64,000 nt of DNA from CAZGWE01 sp964529405 (GCA_964529405.1 CAZGWE010000003.1:22798-86797), one strand, 5' to 3'; positions 17,815 to 27,704 are shown, counted from the first letter of the stretch. Translations and numbers: made by a program. The notes: generated from the sequence alone by a model not told the origin.

Positions 17815-18315
17815 ATGCCGAAAACAATACAAATCCAGGACGTCACCGAGGAGAAGTTGAGATCCGGCAAACTGAGAAGACTGCTGCCGGAGATCTACGA
17901 TCTCAAGCGCGTAGTCGAGAACAACGTCTGGCATAAGAACCAGACGGTCTTCGACCACACCGTCGGAGTCTTCCAGGGCATGAGGGAGGTCTTGGACTTT
18001 CGCCTCAACGAAACTTTAAAGGCGCGGCTAGCCAGTACCCAGGTCGGCACGTTGTCTCGGTCTGAAGCCCTGCTTGCCGCCGCCCTGCTCCACGACATTG
18101 CCAAACCGGTGACCTGGAAACGCGATGTCACCGGCATCACTTCGTGTCCCTGGCACGAGGAAATCGGTAGTACCATGGTACCCGCTTTCGCCGATCGGCT
18201 CTGTCTCGATCTGATGGATGTGCAACACATCCAAAGCCTAATCAAGGGCCATGGCTTCGCCTATGGTACCTTCACCCTTATCTCCGACTTGCTTGACCTT
18301 TTAAAGGATTTTTGA
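17815..18315 (+). CDS. HD-domain metal-dependent phosphohydrolase-like protein
   Basis: A 166-residue protein with an HD domain. An N-terminal histidine is in FDHTVGV (near residue 44) and the HD doublet is in LLHDIAKP (near residue 93). Further histidines are WHEEIG and IKGHG. HD proteins hydrolyse phosphoesters or nucleotides. The protein ends soon after the last histidine helix (LLDLLKDF), so a C-terminal part usual in relatives may be missing. Composition is GC-rich like the preceding IMPase-like gene, and the two may have arrived together. Confidence 0.75.
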   Translation: MPKTIQIQDVTEEKLRSGKLRRLLPEIYDLKRVVENNVWHKNQTVFDHTVGVFQGMREVLDFRLNETLKARLASTQVGTLSRSEALLAAALLHDIAKPVTWKRDVTGITSCPWHEEIGSTMVPAFADRLCLDLMDVQHIQSLIKGHGFAYGTFTLISDLLDLLKDF

Positions 18316-18327
18316 GAGAGTACCACT

Positions 18328-19314
18328 ATGATGTGGTTTAGCTTCATCGCACTCCTACTAATTGCTTCGTTTGCCTACTCTGCCATAGGCAAGATTTTGG
18401 TCATTAAAAAAATCTTTACCTCAATAATGGTTGGCTTGAGCTTTTCGGGCTTGCTGGTCGGCACGCTGGCCAATTTTAACGCCGGCATCATCAGGCCGGT
18501 GGCTGTTACCGTCATTACTATCGGGCTAATTCTGGCTATAAGAAACATCAGAAAATCAGACAGCGCCAAAATTGATCCCTCTCTCTACGCTTTTCTGGCT
18601 GCGGTCGGCCTGACATTATTTATTCTCAATTATCCAACAAGAGTTTTTTTAGATAACAACACTTTGCTTTACAATATTCATTACTCCTACTTCTCCAATC
18701 TCTCCTCGGAAATGTTGACCGCTAACTATTTTAGCCGGTTAAGAGTGTCTGAGTTCGTACCTTACGAGTGGAGCATCTACCACTTTTTCAACTCCGGTGT
18801 GCAGGCATCAATCTCCGGCCTCATTCCCCGCCCCGGCCTCTTTTCTTATTTTTTCGCCCAGCTCTTCGTCGTTATTTTTATAATTTTAGCCCTGTTAGAA
18901 AACCTCTTCGATCTATTTGGTTTTAACGCAAGAACAGCGGCCGCCTCGGTCATCTGGTTAGCTTTTGGCTTTACCTTTTTTTCGAACGCCTTCGCCTGGA
19001 ACCTGGCCACTACCGGCCCCCTCTCAGTCTTTGCGATGATCTTGCTCCTTATCTCGATTTACAAAAACAATACAAAAGAGTTCATTCTGTTTTCCTTAAT
19101 ACTGGGTGCCAGCGCCTTCCGCCTGCTGCCGCTAGCCATTGTTGCGTTTATCCTACTCTTTCTCTCCACTCTCCTGCCTGATTACAAGAAACCAAAAACA
19201 ATATCGGCCACCTTTAAAAAACTTTTGCCCGATTACCCGACGCTGCTCTTCTATCTGCTCTTTCTAGCCTACAATGTCTCAACCATTATTTTTGGCTCTC
19301 TGCCGGCAAGGTAA
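18328..19314 (+). CDS. Membrane protein, N-terminal part of a frameshifted gene
   Basis: A 328-residue polytopic protein with about eight hydrophobic helices and a luminal-type loop containing YFSRLRVSEFVPYEW. The reading frame stops at 19314, but the alternative frame is open there and runs into the next membrane protein (AGKVSYQKEQDAMIDFQYS across the junction). The two pieces look like one GT-C-like or polymerase-like membrane protein of about 640 residues. No precise family is recognised. Position before a family 2 glycosyltransferase suggests polysaccharide assembly. Confidence 0.65.
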   Translation: MMWFSFIALLLIASFAYSAIGKILVIKKIFTSIMVGLSFSGLLVGTLANFNAGIIRPVAVTVITIGLILAIRNIRKSDSAKIDPSLYAFLAAVGLTLFILNYPTRVFLDNNTLLYNIHYSYFSNLSSEMLTANYFSRLRVSEFVPYEWSIYHFFNSGVQASISGLIPRPGLFSYFFAQLFVVIFIILALLENLFDLFGFNARTAAASVIWLAFGFTFFSNAFAWNLATTGPLSVFAMILLLISIYKNNTKEFILFSLILGASAFRLLPLAIVAFILLFLSTLLPDYKKPKTISATFKKLLPDYPTLLFYLLFLAYNVSTIIFGSLPAR

Positions 19315-19337
19315 GCTACCAAAAGGAACAAGACGCT

Positions 19338-20240
19338 ATGATCGACTTCCAATACAGCTTTCAAGATGATTGGTCATCGGGATTGGCCTTTTACCGGACC
19401 ATTGGTATCTTTATTCAGCGCTTTCTCCATCGGGGCGTCTTTTTGGAGGCCAACTTTAACAACTCAATGCATAAACCGATTGAAAATATACTCTCTAGCT
19501 GGTTTTTATTTATCTCGGCCATCTTTGCCTTCATCTTTCTTATCGATTGCCTGATCTGCTACTATAATAAAGCCGGACTAAAAAAAACCATCAACATGGC
19601 TTCCCTCTTTCTGGTTGGCTTGTTAGGCTCTGCCGGCCTGGCCCGGATATTTCCCAAGATCGCAGTAGCCAAGCTGGTCCTGGTCACCGCACCCTATCTG
19701 CTCTTGAGCCTCGGCCTGCTTTATTTGGTCCAAAATCAGATAGCACCGAAATTTTTTTCCAATAAAGATGGCGCCGCCCGCCCATTGGTTAATCCCTTTA
19801 TCTTCCTGATTCTGATGGTTTTGACAGGTTTTGCCATGCAGTTTCTAAGGTTGGGTCCGGCCGTTAAAATACCGGCGCTTTTTATACCCTACGACATTCT
19901 GCTTTGGGGCATACTCGGTCTTTTTCTCTTTGTTCACTCGCACATTAAGATCAAACTTTTATACCAAACCCTCTTTGTTGTCATGCTGGTCTTTGTTTAT
20001 GAAGTTCCTCTAAATTCGCTTTTAACGATCAAATCGCCGGCCCCGATTGATATTTCCCCGCTCCTAGCGTCTAACCTTAATCGTTCCGACTACCTTGACA
20101 GCCGGAGCGGCCTGTGCAAATTTGATTACGACGATCAGACTAAAACCGTTGTTTATGCGGCCGTTCTGGGTTGCGACCTCAAATACTCGGCGGCCAGGAA
20201 AGAATCTTTAAGCATTAACTTTTTGGCAAAAGACAAGTGA
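19338..20240 (+). CDS. Membrane protein, C-terminal part of a frameshifted gene
   Basis: A 300-residue polytopic protein with about seven hydrophobic helices and a soluble C-terminal tail with two cysteines. The frame stays open upstream of the ATG at 19338 back past 19280, so this is probably the continuation of the membrane protein at 18328 after a -1/+1 shift near 19300. The ATG has no clear ribosome-binding site, which supports a broken single gene. The stop overlaps the start region of the next glycosyltransferase gene. Confidence 0.65.
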   Translation: MIDFQYSFQDDWSSGLAFYRTIGIFIQRFLHRGVFLEANFNNSMHKPIENILSSWFLFISAIFAFIFLIDCLICYYNKAGLKKTINMASLFLVGLLGSAGLARIFPKIAVAKLVLVTAPYLLLSLGLLYLVQNQIAPKFFSNKDGAARPLVNPFIFLILMVLTGFAMQFLRLGPAVKIPALFIPYDILLWGILGLFLFVHSHIKIKLLYQTLFVVMLVFVYEVPLNSLLTIKSPAPIDISPLLASNLNRSDYLDSRSGLCKFDYDDQTKTVVYAAVLGCDLKYSAARKESLSINFLAKDK

Positions 20241-20242
20241 AT

Positions 20243-20974
20243 ATGAAAAAATACTCCATCATCGTTCCCTGTTACAATGAAGCCAAAAACATTCCCCTGA
20301 TTTTAAAACGTTTCCAAACAGCTATCGGCAAACGCTCGGATACCGAACTTATTCTGGTCAACAATGGTTCTGTTGACGATTCAGACAAGGTCATCTCTGC
20401 CAACCTGCCGCGCTTCACCTTTGCCAAATCGATCAAGGTGACCAAAAATATCGGCTACGGCCACGGTGTCCTGACCGGGCTCAAAGAGGCCAATGGGCAG
20501 TTCCTTGGCTGGACCCATGCCGATATGCAAACCGACCCGGTTGATGTTTTGAAAGCGTTTGCAATTTTAGAGGGAGCCGACAAACCAGATAATATTTTTA
20601 TTAAAGGCAGAAGGGTCGGACGTCCGGTATTTGACCGCTTGTTTAGCCTTGGAATGGGTGTATACGCTTCATTAAAACTTAGAGTCAGATTTTATGAGAT
20701 CAACGCCCAACCGACCATCTTCTCAAAAAGATTTTTTAACTCCTGGCGCAACCCGCCCTCCGACTTTTCTCTCGACCTCTTTGCCTATTGGCAAGCCCAA
20801 AAAAACAATTTGCGAATTATCCGCTTTCCCGTCCTCTTTCCGGAAAGAAAGTTTGGCCAGTCGTCCTGGAACACCTCCTGGAAAAAACGAATAGCAATGA
20901 TAAAAAGGTCAGCGGATTTTATCAAAAAGTTAAAAGAAAGGACAAAAAGTGAACTACATCGCCCACCGCGTTAA
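20243..20974 (+). CDS. Family 2 glycosyltransferase (dolichyl/undecaprenyl-phosphate-sugar synthase-like)
   Basis: A glycosyltransferase of 243 residues with a single GT-A domain. IIVPCYNEAKNIP opens the nucleotide-binding fold, ILVNNGSVDDS follows, and THADMQTDP supplies the DxD-like metal site. There are no C-terminal membrane helices. The sequence is closest in style to DPM1-like enzymes that load a sugar onto a polyprenyl phosphate. An in-frame GTG at 20237 overlaps the upstream stop and is an alternative start. The next gene overlaps by 26 bases. Confidence 0.85.
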   Translation: MKKYSIIVPCYNEAKNIPLILKRFQTAIGKRSDTELILVNNGSVDDSDKVISANLPRFTFAKSIKVTKNIGYGHGVLTGLKEANGQFLGWTHADMQTDPVDVLKAFAILEGADKPDNIFIKGRRVGRPVFDRLFSLGMGVYASLKLRVRFYEINAQPTIFSKRFFNSWRNPPSDFSLDLFAYWQAQKNNLRIIRFPVLFPERKFGQSSWNTSWKKRIAMIKRSADFIKKLKERTKSELHRPPR

Positions 20975-21542
20975 CACGATTGAAGAGTTAAAGAAAGTGC
21001 CCGGAGAGTATGGAGTCGAGATTGACCTGCGCGACCGCGACGACGGTAAAATCATTATGGTCCATGACCCCTTCACTCCGGGAGAGGATTTCGAGGAGTA
21101 TCTTAAGCACTATCACCACGGTACCATGATTTTGAACATCAAGAGCGAGCGGATCGAGCACAAGGTTTTAGAACTTATCAAGAAAGCCGATGTTAAAGAC
21201 TATTTCTTTTTGGACTCTTCATTTCCAATGATCTACCTCCTCTCCAACCAGGGTGAAAAAAATTTAGCCGTACGTTTTTCAGAATACGAAGGCTTGGATA
21301 CTATATTAGCAGTCAAAGATCGAGTTAAGTGGATTTGGGTTGATTGCTTTACCAAACTACCCCTTGATGATAAAACGGTCAAAGCGCTCAAGGGAACCGG
21401 TCTGAAACTCTGCCTGGTCTCTCCGGAACTCCAGGGACGACCGGAAGATATCGAACCATACAAAAAGCAACTGAAAGACCTTGGCATCGCCTTTGACGCC
21501 ATTTGCACTAAGATCTATAACATCGAAAAGTGGCAAGCCTGA
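20949..21542 (+). CDS. Glycerophosphodiester phosphodiesterase-like protein
   Basis: A 197-residue short GDPD-like TIM-barrel protein starting at GTG. The expected catalytic residues are visible: YIAHRVNT (first His-Arg), VEIDLRDRD (Glu and Asp metal ligands) and MVHDPF (second His). The protein is shorter than usual GDPDs (about 240-260). It ends the plus-strand group and converges with a minus-strand membrane protein 14 bases away. Cleavage of a lipid headgroup or a polymer-linked phosphodiester is plausible. Confidence 0.7.
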   Translation: MNYIAHRVNTIEELKKVPGEYGVEIDLRDRDDGKIIMVHDPFTPGEDFEEYLKHYHHGTMILNIKSERIEHKVLELIKKADVKDYFFLDSSFPMIYLLSNQGEKNLAVRFSEYEGLDTILAVKDRVKWIWVDCFTKLPLDDKTVKALKGTGLKLCLVSPELQGRPEDIEPYKKQLKDLGIAFDAICTKIYNIEKWQA

Positions 21543-21556
21543 ACGAATATTTATTC

Positions 21557-23290
21557 TCACTTAACAGAAGCAATACTGTCTAAAGATAAATTTAACGTGT
21601 CCGCTAACCGTTCTGTTGGAACTTGGCAAACTCCAATCATTTTGCTTCTTAGTTTTTCAGTAACGGACAGGTTGTTGCCAGGGCAAGATAATTGGCTCGG
21701 ATTATAAGCAATATAAACATAGCCGAACTGGGTCACCTTTGACATGCTAAACTCTTTCTTGTGCGACATTAACGTCAACCCCTCTTCCGGTGAATAAAGT
21801 AAAATGGGCCGCAAAAGATTAGCCGAGGCAAAGGGAAAGCTGATAGGAATTTTGTTCTCTTCCGGACTAATAAAAATAATCGGGGCTCGATCGCGAGGTA
21901 AAACAGAGTCCAATTCCGAATAAATTGCGGACGGCATTGTTTTTGATTCATTTAGATAGCCGTATTTATATTCAGCGAACAACTTCATGTTCTCATTCGT
22001 TAATCCGTAAGTTGCAAGAATAATGATTAATCCGATTTTCCATTTTGCCAACTCGAATGGTTTTTGGCTGCAAATAACAGTTAGGGATAGAAGGAAAAAA
22101 CCAAAGACTAGAGATAAATATACCGCCCAAGTGGCAGAAAACCAGTAGTGAATATAGACGAGATTCCTAAAAACGAAATGATATATAAAAGAAGGAACAA
22201 AAGCCAGCCAGATGGCCGCCATAACCGGACCAGATTTGTCATTGGTTGGCACTCTCCGATTTAATATGATCGCTAAAAAGAACAAGACCGCAGCAATGGC
22301 GCTTGCCGACACAGTAGCATATAAAATAGGCATAGACCAGCCTGCCAGAAATTGCCTTGCGGTGACAACTAAAAACGTGTCGGCAAGCGGTACCGAAGTT
22401 CTATCCTTACCCCTTAATAAAAAAATTTCCAGAAAGTAAGAATATCCTCGTAGGTTTGAGTACAAAGCAAACATAGCCAACACGGCCAGAACACAACCAG
22501 CGATTAAAGATATAATATGTTTAAGTAGATATTTTGCAATAAGTATTTTTTCACGAAAATATGTACCCAGAACAACAGACAATAATACAATCGAAGCTAT
22601 GCCAACACCTATTACGCTTAAATATTCAGAGAAACCGGCCAGAAAACCGATGACGGCAGTAATTACAAAACTTCCTTTACCGGCGAGGTAATTTGTTGCG
22701 CCACTCTTCTCTTTCAAGGCCATGGATATAACATATAGCCGGTTTAGACACCAGGCGGTAAGCACCAGAAAAACAACAAGAGACAGGGTTGGAGGAAAAT
22801 AGCCGTCAATATTCCAAATCAATACCGGTTTGCTTGTCATAAAAAATAGGAGAACCAGATGAGTGATCCAAAATCCAAAAACAGGAAGCATCATAAACGC
22901 CGATACTAACACAGCCAGCAAAATCACAACGTGGCCAATCACCTTTCCTAAAACAATCGGGTGCACCGATGATCCAAAGACGCGCTCTGCGCCATAATGA
23001 AGCAAAAAAGCAAGCGGAGGCATAGAGAAATAATCCTGGTCTGATGCACTCCATTCCGGGACTTCCTGATCAATTGATCTGGATGGCACAACCGATCTCG
23101 TAATAATACCTTCTCTTTGCCAATTCTCACTCGATATTACAACTTGCCCAAGCTGGTACTCAAAATGAGTAAATATTGGAGCTTTTGTAATTGGCAACCG
23201 TTGATATGTCAAAAAAGCAAACTCTACTGTCAACAACACTGCCAGGACAAGGTATCGGTTAAGCACAATCAATGATTTTAGTCGTTTCAT
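21557..23290 (-). CDS. Polytopic membrane protein, GT-C glycosyltransferase-like
   Basis: A 577-residue protein with roughly eleven to twelve hydrophobic helices. After the first helix there is a long extracellular loop with acidic and aromatic residues (QDYFSMPPLAFLLHYG), the typical placement of the catalytic loop in GT-C lipid-sugar-dependent glycosyltransferases. A soluble C-terminal part of about 120 residues follows the last helices. I cannot assign a named family. It belongs to a minus-strand row with the genes at 23464 and 25632. Confidence 0.65.
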   Translation of the reverse strand: MKRLKSLIVLNRYLVLAVLLTVEFAFLTYQRLPITKAPIFTHFEYQLGQVVISSENWQREGIITRSVVPSRSIDQEVPEWSASDQDYFSMPPLAFLLHYGAERVFGSSVHPIVLGKVIGHVVILLAVLVSAFMMLPVFGFWITHLVLLFFMTSKPVLIWNIDGYFPPTLSLVVFLVLTAWCLNRLYVISMALKEKSGATNYLAGKGSFVITAVIGFLAGFSEYLSVIGVGIASIVLLSVVLGTYFREKILIAKYLLKHIISLIAGCVLAVLAMFALYSNLRGYSYFLEIFLLRGKDRTSVPLADTFLVVTARQFLAGWSMPILYATVSASAIAAVLFFLAIILNRRVPTNDKSGPVMAAIWLAFVPSFIYHFVFRNLVYIHYWFSATWAVYLSLVFGFFLLSLTVICSQKPFELAKWKIGLIIILATYGLTNENMKLFAEYKYGYLNESKTMPSAIYSELDSVLPRDRAPIIFISPEENKIPISFPFASANLLRPILLYSPEEGLTLMSHKKEFSMSKVTQFGYVYIAYNPSQLSCPGNNLSVTEKLRSKMIGVCQVPTERLADTLNLSLDSIASVK

Positions 23291-23463
23291 GCTTTAAGTT
23301 CCATGATTAATAGCTCATCTCATCGGTCAACGATAGCTTATCGGTATTATTACCGTTGTGCAAGGTTTGCCAGAGCTCAAAAATATAGCCAAAATTGCTA
23401 ATTATATTCGTAACGCCAAAACGGACACCACCTCCCGCCAATGCCCTTCGGTTGAAATCAACT

Positions 23464-25626
23464 TTACTTTATCTTGATAAGAATACTGTACGGATCTTTA
23501 TAAACCACGCCGCCGCCGCTATACTGCTTCATTAGGCCTAGATTTTGATAATCGTTATTATTAACCCACCAATCCCGCCTGGCTAAAACACCGCTAAACT
23601 TGGCGTAAGAGTACAAAAAGTACGCGGGTCTCTGAGCAACCTCATTGGCGCTATCTATCTCATCCTGAATTGACTGGTAAAGAATCGGATCATATTTTTT
23701 TACCAGAACCATCTTTTCTTCCGGCTCCTTGATTACCTTTTTTTCCAAATTAAACACGGAAACCTTTGTCCCGCGAGTAATTACTAAATTTTTGTCTTCA
23801 TCAATTTTTAACGTAGAAAGAATATTGTCCTCAACCTGCGACGGGTAATCGTTCACGATTTTACTAATCTCCTTCGAAAACTCTGCCTGGTTGTTAAATT
23901 TTGTCTTCTTATATATCGGGATAAAAGTTTTGTTTCCGCCATAGATGTAAGAGATATTGTGGTTGACCTGAGTTGAAAAGATAATACTGTCAGATGGAAG
24001 TTCCTTTATTTTCTTGATCACGCCTTTTTCGGCCGGGACAACCTGGCCGCCCATAAAGACCGTTCCGATCATAGTCCCGGTGATACCGACCAGGAGCCCC
24101 AGCCAGAGGAGAGCAATAAATATTTTTGAATTAACGATAGACTTACCCCGCTCCTCCGTCTTGGCCAACAATACAATTATTATGAATATCATCGCCAGCA
24201 TAATATGCGGCCAGGTCCGGTTTGGAAAGAGGTTTATCCCTATTCGCGGAAATATTTCGGCAATAAAGAGATAAACAAACAGGAAAACAGATGTTGGCAG
24301 CAGCAGCAAGAAAATACTTTTTTCGCCGTTCGGATTAGCCAAGAAACGCCTTTTACTGCAATAGAATAATCCCAAAACAATTATTAAGGCCGCTATCATG
24401 TTAAGACCGTTATAGAGATAGTAGAGGACAGCGCTCAAGCCCGGCCACCGGATCACACCGTCATCGATATTTGTAAAACTATCCAGAAACCACCATTTCC
24501 AATAAGGTCCCGCGATAAAATCCAGTATTTTAGCGTAAGACAGCTGAAAGATCTGCGCCGAAACAGCCGACCGTAATGCGTCTAAAAATTGGTTCATTAG
24601 CAATAGATAGGGTAAAATGATGACAAAAGACAGCTTTAGATTTGACCGGACAAACTTAATTGCCTCCCCCTTCCGGCTGATAATCCCCAAAATAAAAGCC
24701 ACCAGTGAAGCAAGAAATAAGAATATGCCGAATTCATGAAATCTAAACGAAACGTACGAATAGATTAGGGCGATTGCGGTCAGAAGTATGCTTGATTGTT
24801 TCACCGAAAGGTAGAGCAAATAAAATACCGGGAGACTGAAAAAGATAACAAATGTTTCCGGTCTGACGTTCTCGCTCATAATTACCAATATAGGCGAAGC
24901 AATAATCAGGTTATATGTTAAAAATGCCAGATGCCTGTTTTTAATTGTTTTGATCAAATCGAAAAGCACAATAGCAGTAAAATAATAAAGCAGCGGTATT
25001 AAGAATTTAGTGAAACCGACGTAATCAATCCCGGCAATGAACTTTGAGTAAACCATAAAGAGGGCAAATCCATTTCGCTGTCCAACTAGCCAGCTGCTGT
25101 CAAAACCTTTGTCTATTATATGACGATAGATATTATAGTACTGGAAGGCATCGATCTCATAAATATATGGATTGAATAACAACCTAATGCCAAACAAAAC
25201 AATCGGAACCAGTGCGAACAAGACCAACCTTTTGTTTTCAGAAGTTAATTTGAATGGCAAAAATTGTTCATTTTGACGGTTCTTTAAGGATGTCAGGAAG
25301 TTCAAACAGAACAATCCCAAGTTTAGACCAATCATAAATATATGGCTTTTGTACTCAGAATAATTTACAACCCCCCGAAAAGCCGTGTAGAAAATATAAA
25401 CTGTGGCAATAGAACTTGTTATATCCAGTGCAAATTTCGTACTCCAGCTAATTTGCTTTGCGCTCTTTCTTAGCAAAACGTCATTTAAGTTATTTCCCGG
25501 CAAGTAGTAGAGTAGCAACACTCCCGGAATGAATTTTAGAAACTCTATACCCGGGTAACGGCCAATAAAGATGACAATTATAAAGACCCCTAAGACCAAT
25601 AAATTTATTACTGTTTTTAGTTTCAC
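23464..25626 (-). CDS. Large polytopic membrane protein of unknown function
   Basis: A 720-residue protein with about twelve or more membrane helices and a C-terminal soluble domain of about 180 residues. A conserved-looking loop (YEIDAFQYYNIYRHI, near residue 155) with acidic residues follows an early helix, reminiscent of GT-C enzymes. It ends five bases before the glycosyltransferase gene upstream, so the two are co-transcribed. No named family is recognised. Confidence 0.65.
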   Translation of the reverse strand: MKLKTVINLLVLGVFIIVIFIGRYPGIEFLKFIPGVLLLYYLPGNNLNDVLLRKSAKQISWSTKFALDITSSIATVYIFYTAFRGVVNYSEYKSHIFMIGLNLGLFCLNFLTSLKNRQNEQFLPFKLTSENKRLVLFALVPIVLFGIRLLFNPYIYEIDAFQYYNIYRHIIDKGFDSSWLVGQRNGFALFMVYSKFIAGIDYVGFTKFLIPLLYYFTAIVLFDLIKTIKNRHLAFLTYNLIIASPILVIMSENVRPETFVIFFSLPVFYLLYLSVKQSSILLTAIALIYSYVSFRFHEFGIFLFLASLVAFILGIISRKGEAIKFVRSNLKLSFVIILPYLLLMNQFLDALRSAVSAQIFQLSYAKILDFIAGPYWKWWFLDSFTNIDDGVIRWPGLSAVLYYLYNGLNMIAALIIVLGLFYCSKRRFLANPNGEKSIFLLLLPTSVFLFVYLFIAEIFPRIGINLFPNRTWPHIMLAMIFIIIVLLAKTEERGKSIVNSKIFIALLWLGLLVGITGTMIGTVFMGGQVVPAEKGVIKKIKELPSDSIIFSTQVNHNISYIYGGNKTFIPIYKKTKFNNQAEFSKEISKIVNDYPSQVEDNILSTLKIDEDKNLVITRGTKVSVFNLEKKVIKEPEEKMVLVKKYDPILYQSIQDEIDSANEVAQRPAYFLYSYAKFSGVLARRDWWVNNNDYQNLGLMKQYSGGGVVYKDPYSILIKIK

Positions 25627-25631
25627 AACTT

Positions 25632-26654
25632 TTAGAGAACCTTTCTAATTACTTGCCAATACAAATTGTTTATAGCATTAAACCAGTTTAGGGCTGGAAT
25701 ATCCATTTCTGAGAATTTTAAAGCAGTTGACCCGTATCGATCCATTAAAACCCGATCGGTAACTTTACGCCCCTTTTGGATTCTCCTCCGGCAAGCAACA
25801 AGGTGGGGCAGCAACTTAAGATAACCGAAGTAACTGCTAAGCTTCTTGGAGAACCACCCCTCTTTTAAAGAATATGCAATCATCGCCAATTCGGTAATAA
25901 GCCCAAGGGGTAGCAATAGTAAAAGCGTTCTACATTGAAAGTTTTTTGTCATAAAGGCCAAACGATTACGCTCAGCTAAGTACATTTTTTTCATATTGCG
26001 GGAAAAGCTGTATTTGTGCCAAACCAATGCGGCCGGTTCCAGTTTGATGTCATATCCAGCCATCCTGGCCCGCCAGAACAGGTCAACGTCTTCGTGATAC
26101 ATGAAGAATTCGCTGTCGAACAATCCGATCCGGTCGAGAATTGGCATCGGAATAAAAGCAGCTGCGCCGCTAGCCAATGCGATCGGTTTTTCTTTTGACA
26201 AGTTTGCCTGATAACCCTGGCGGTAACTACCGCAATAACTAAATCCCAGAATATGAACAACATTGCCGGCAGTGTTAATTAAATTGGTTTTCTGCCCATC
26301 GTGCAACAGAACTAAAGGCTGCAATATCTCCTTATCGTTTACTTTCTCCGACAATATCCGCAAGCACTTTAAGTCAATAACGGTGTCGGGATTTAAGAGC
26401 ATTATATATTTAGCCCCAATCTTTTTTGCCTGCCTAATTCCAATATTATTCGCTTCAGCAAAACCGTAATTGCCCTTATTTTTAATCGCCAGTACTTCCG
26501 GAAAATTTGATTCGATATATTCCAGCGAATCGTCAGTTGAGCAGTTATCCACAAATATCACCTTAAATTTCCCGCATTCAGACCTAAAAATGCTCCCTAA
26601 GCAGTCCGGGAGAAAGTTCCGACTATTAAAACCAACGATAATAATTGCGGTCAT
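25632..26654 (-). CDS. Family 2 glycosyltransferase, rhamnosyltransferase-like
   Basis: A 340-residue GT2 enzyme with the pattern of rhamnosyl and related transferases. It starts AIIIVGFNSRNFLPDCL, followed by VDNCSTDDS, NYGFAEANNIGI, LLNPDTVID (DxD-type motif) and FMYHEDVDLFWRARMAGY. The C-terminal region is amphipathic, with a hydrophobic patch that could touch the membrane. Its place near rfbA-D, which make dTDP-rhamnose, makes that the natural donor. Confidence 0.87.
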   Translation of the reverse strand: MTAIIIVGFNSRNFLPDCLGSIFRSECGKFKVIFVDNCSTDDSLEYIESNFPEVLAIKNKGNYGFAEANNIGIRQAKKIGAKYIMLLNPDTVIDLKCLRILSEKVNDKEILQPLVLLHDGQKTNLINTAGNVVHILGFSYCGSYRQGYQANLSKEKPIALASGAAAFIPMPILDRIGLFDSEFFMYHEDVDLFWRARMAGYDIKLEPAALVWHKYSFSRNMKKMYLAERNRLAFMTKNFQCRTLLLLLPLGLITELAMIAYSLKEGWFSKKLSSYFGYLKLLPHLVACRRRIQKGRKVTDRVLMDRYGSTALKFSEMDIPALNWFNAINNLYWQVIRKVL

Positions 26655-26673
26655 AGTCGTTAGGCGTTAAGGG

Positions 26674-27015
26674 CTAGCTCTTTTCTTTTTTGTTGTGAAG
26701 AAGCTTGGAAATATTAACGGATAAATCTGTCAGCTCTTTATCAACGCTGTCAATTTTAACGTAAAGCCGAAAAGTAAGATAAAAAATTAAAATTAAGGCC
26801 AGAAAAAAAATGGTATCAATACCGCGCGATAAGCCCAAGAAACCGGCAATCTTGTCCGAGATTTTCGGATTGAGGACAAGAATAAGGGTTGCTGCCCATA
26901 TTAACAACCAAAAAACAGCGGAGCTAGAGCTAATAGTTCTTTCCCTAAATCTAAGCATCGCCCGTGAAGATGCGAAAGCAATGAAAATTATCGTTAAAAC
27001 TTTAATTACCGTCAC
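26674..27015 (-). CDS. DUF2304 family small membrane protein
   Basis: A 113-residue protein with three hydrophobic segments and a charged C-terminal coil, matching the DUF2304 pattern. Such proteins are often encoded directly next to DPM1-like glycosyltransferases and may help the lipid-linked sugar product reach the membrane. The start overlaps the upstream glycosyltransferase gene by 4 bases, so the pair is translationally coupled. Confidence 0.75.
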   Translation of the reverse strand: MTVIKVLTIIFIAFASSRAMLRFRERTISSSSAVFWLLIWAATLILVLNPKISDKIAGFLGLSRGIDTIFFLALILIFYLTFRLYVKIDSVDKELTDLSVNISKLLHNKKEKS

Positions 27016-27704
27016 GACGCCAATTTCCTGATTAAGACTTTAAGACCGATCTTCCAGAAGTTCGAACTGCGCTGTCCCTTTTTCAACGAATATTCGGAGT
27101 AGATTAATTTCACTGCCACTTCCTGATAACAAAGATTATGCCGCTGAATTTCATCTATTATCTCCGAAGCATGCTCCATACCTCTTTGGCGAATATTTAT
27201 CTTGTCCAGTGCTTTCAGGCCAATTGCACGCAAACCGTTATGAGTATCAGTTAGGGAGGTTTTGGAAACAATATTTGTAAACAGAACGCCTGCCTTTAAT
27301 ATCGCTTTCCTGAAAGCAGGCAGGGCTGTTTCGTTGGTTAAGAACCGCGACCCCAGGGCAATATCGCACTTTTCCTCAAGAACCGGTTCCATCAACATTA
27401 CCAGGTCTTTGGCTTGATGCTGCCCGTCTGCATCGAAAGTCGCCACGACTTGCGGCCGCACATTTTCCCTTAAATATTCAATTCCCGTCCTTAAAGCAGC
27501 CCCCTGTCCACGGTTTATGACATGGTTTATCACTTCAGCGCCAGCTCTGGCCGCAACTGCGGCCGTTTTGTCGGAACTACCATCATTTACAACCAGGATG
27601 TCGTTATAGCCCTCCGCTTGCAAAGATCTTATAACTCGGCCAATATGTTTTTCTTCATTGAAAGCCGGTATTAAGATGTAAATTTTTTTCCCTCGATGTT
27701 TCAT
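27012..27704 (-). CDS. Family 2 glycosyltransferase, DPM1-like
   Basis: A GT-A enzyme of 230 residues: IYILIPAFNEEKHIG, ILVVNDGSSDKT, GQGAALRTGIEY, and ATFDADGQHQ with the DxD metal site. It has no membrane helices, as in polyprenyl-phosphate mannose/glucose synthases. It is coupled to the DUF2304 protein. It probably makes a lipid-linked sugar for the neighbouring GT-C-like membrane proteins; this is an inference from gene order. Confidence 0.88.
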   Translation of the reverse strand: MKHRGKKIYILIPAFNEEKHIGRVIRSLQAEGYNDILVVNDGSSDKTAAVAARAGAEVINHVINRGQGAALRTGIEYLRENVRPQVVATFDADGQHQAKDLVMLMEPVLEEKCDIALGSRFLTNETALPAFRKAILKAGVLFTNIVSKTSLTDTHNGLRAIGLKALDKINIRQRGMEHASEIIDEIQRHNLCYQEVAVKLIYSEYSLKKGQRSSNFWKIGLKVLIRKLAS

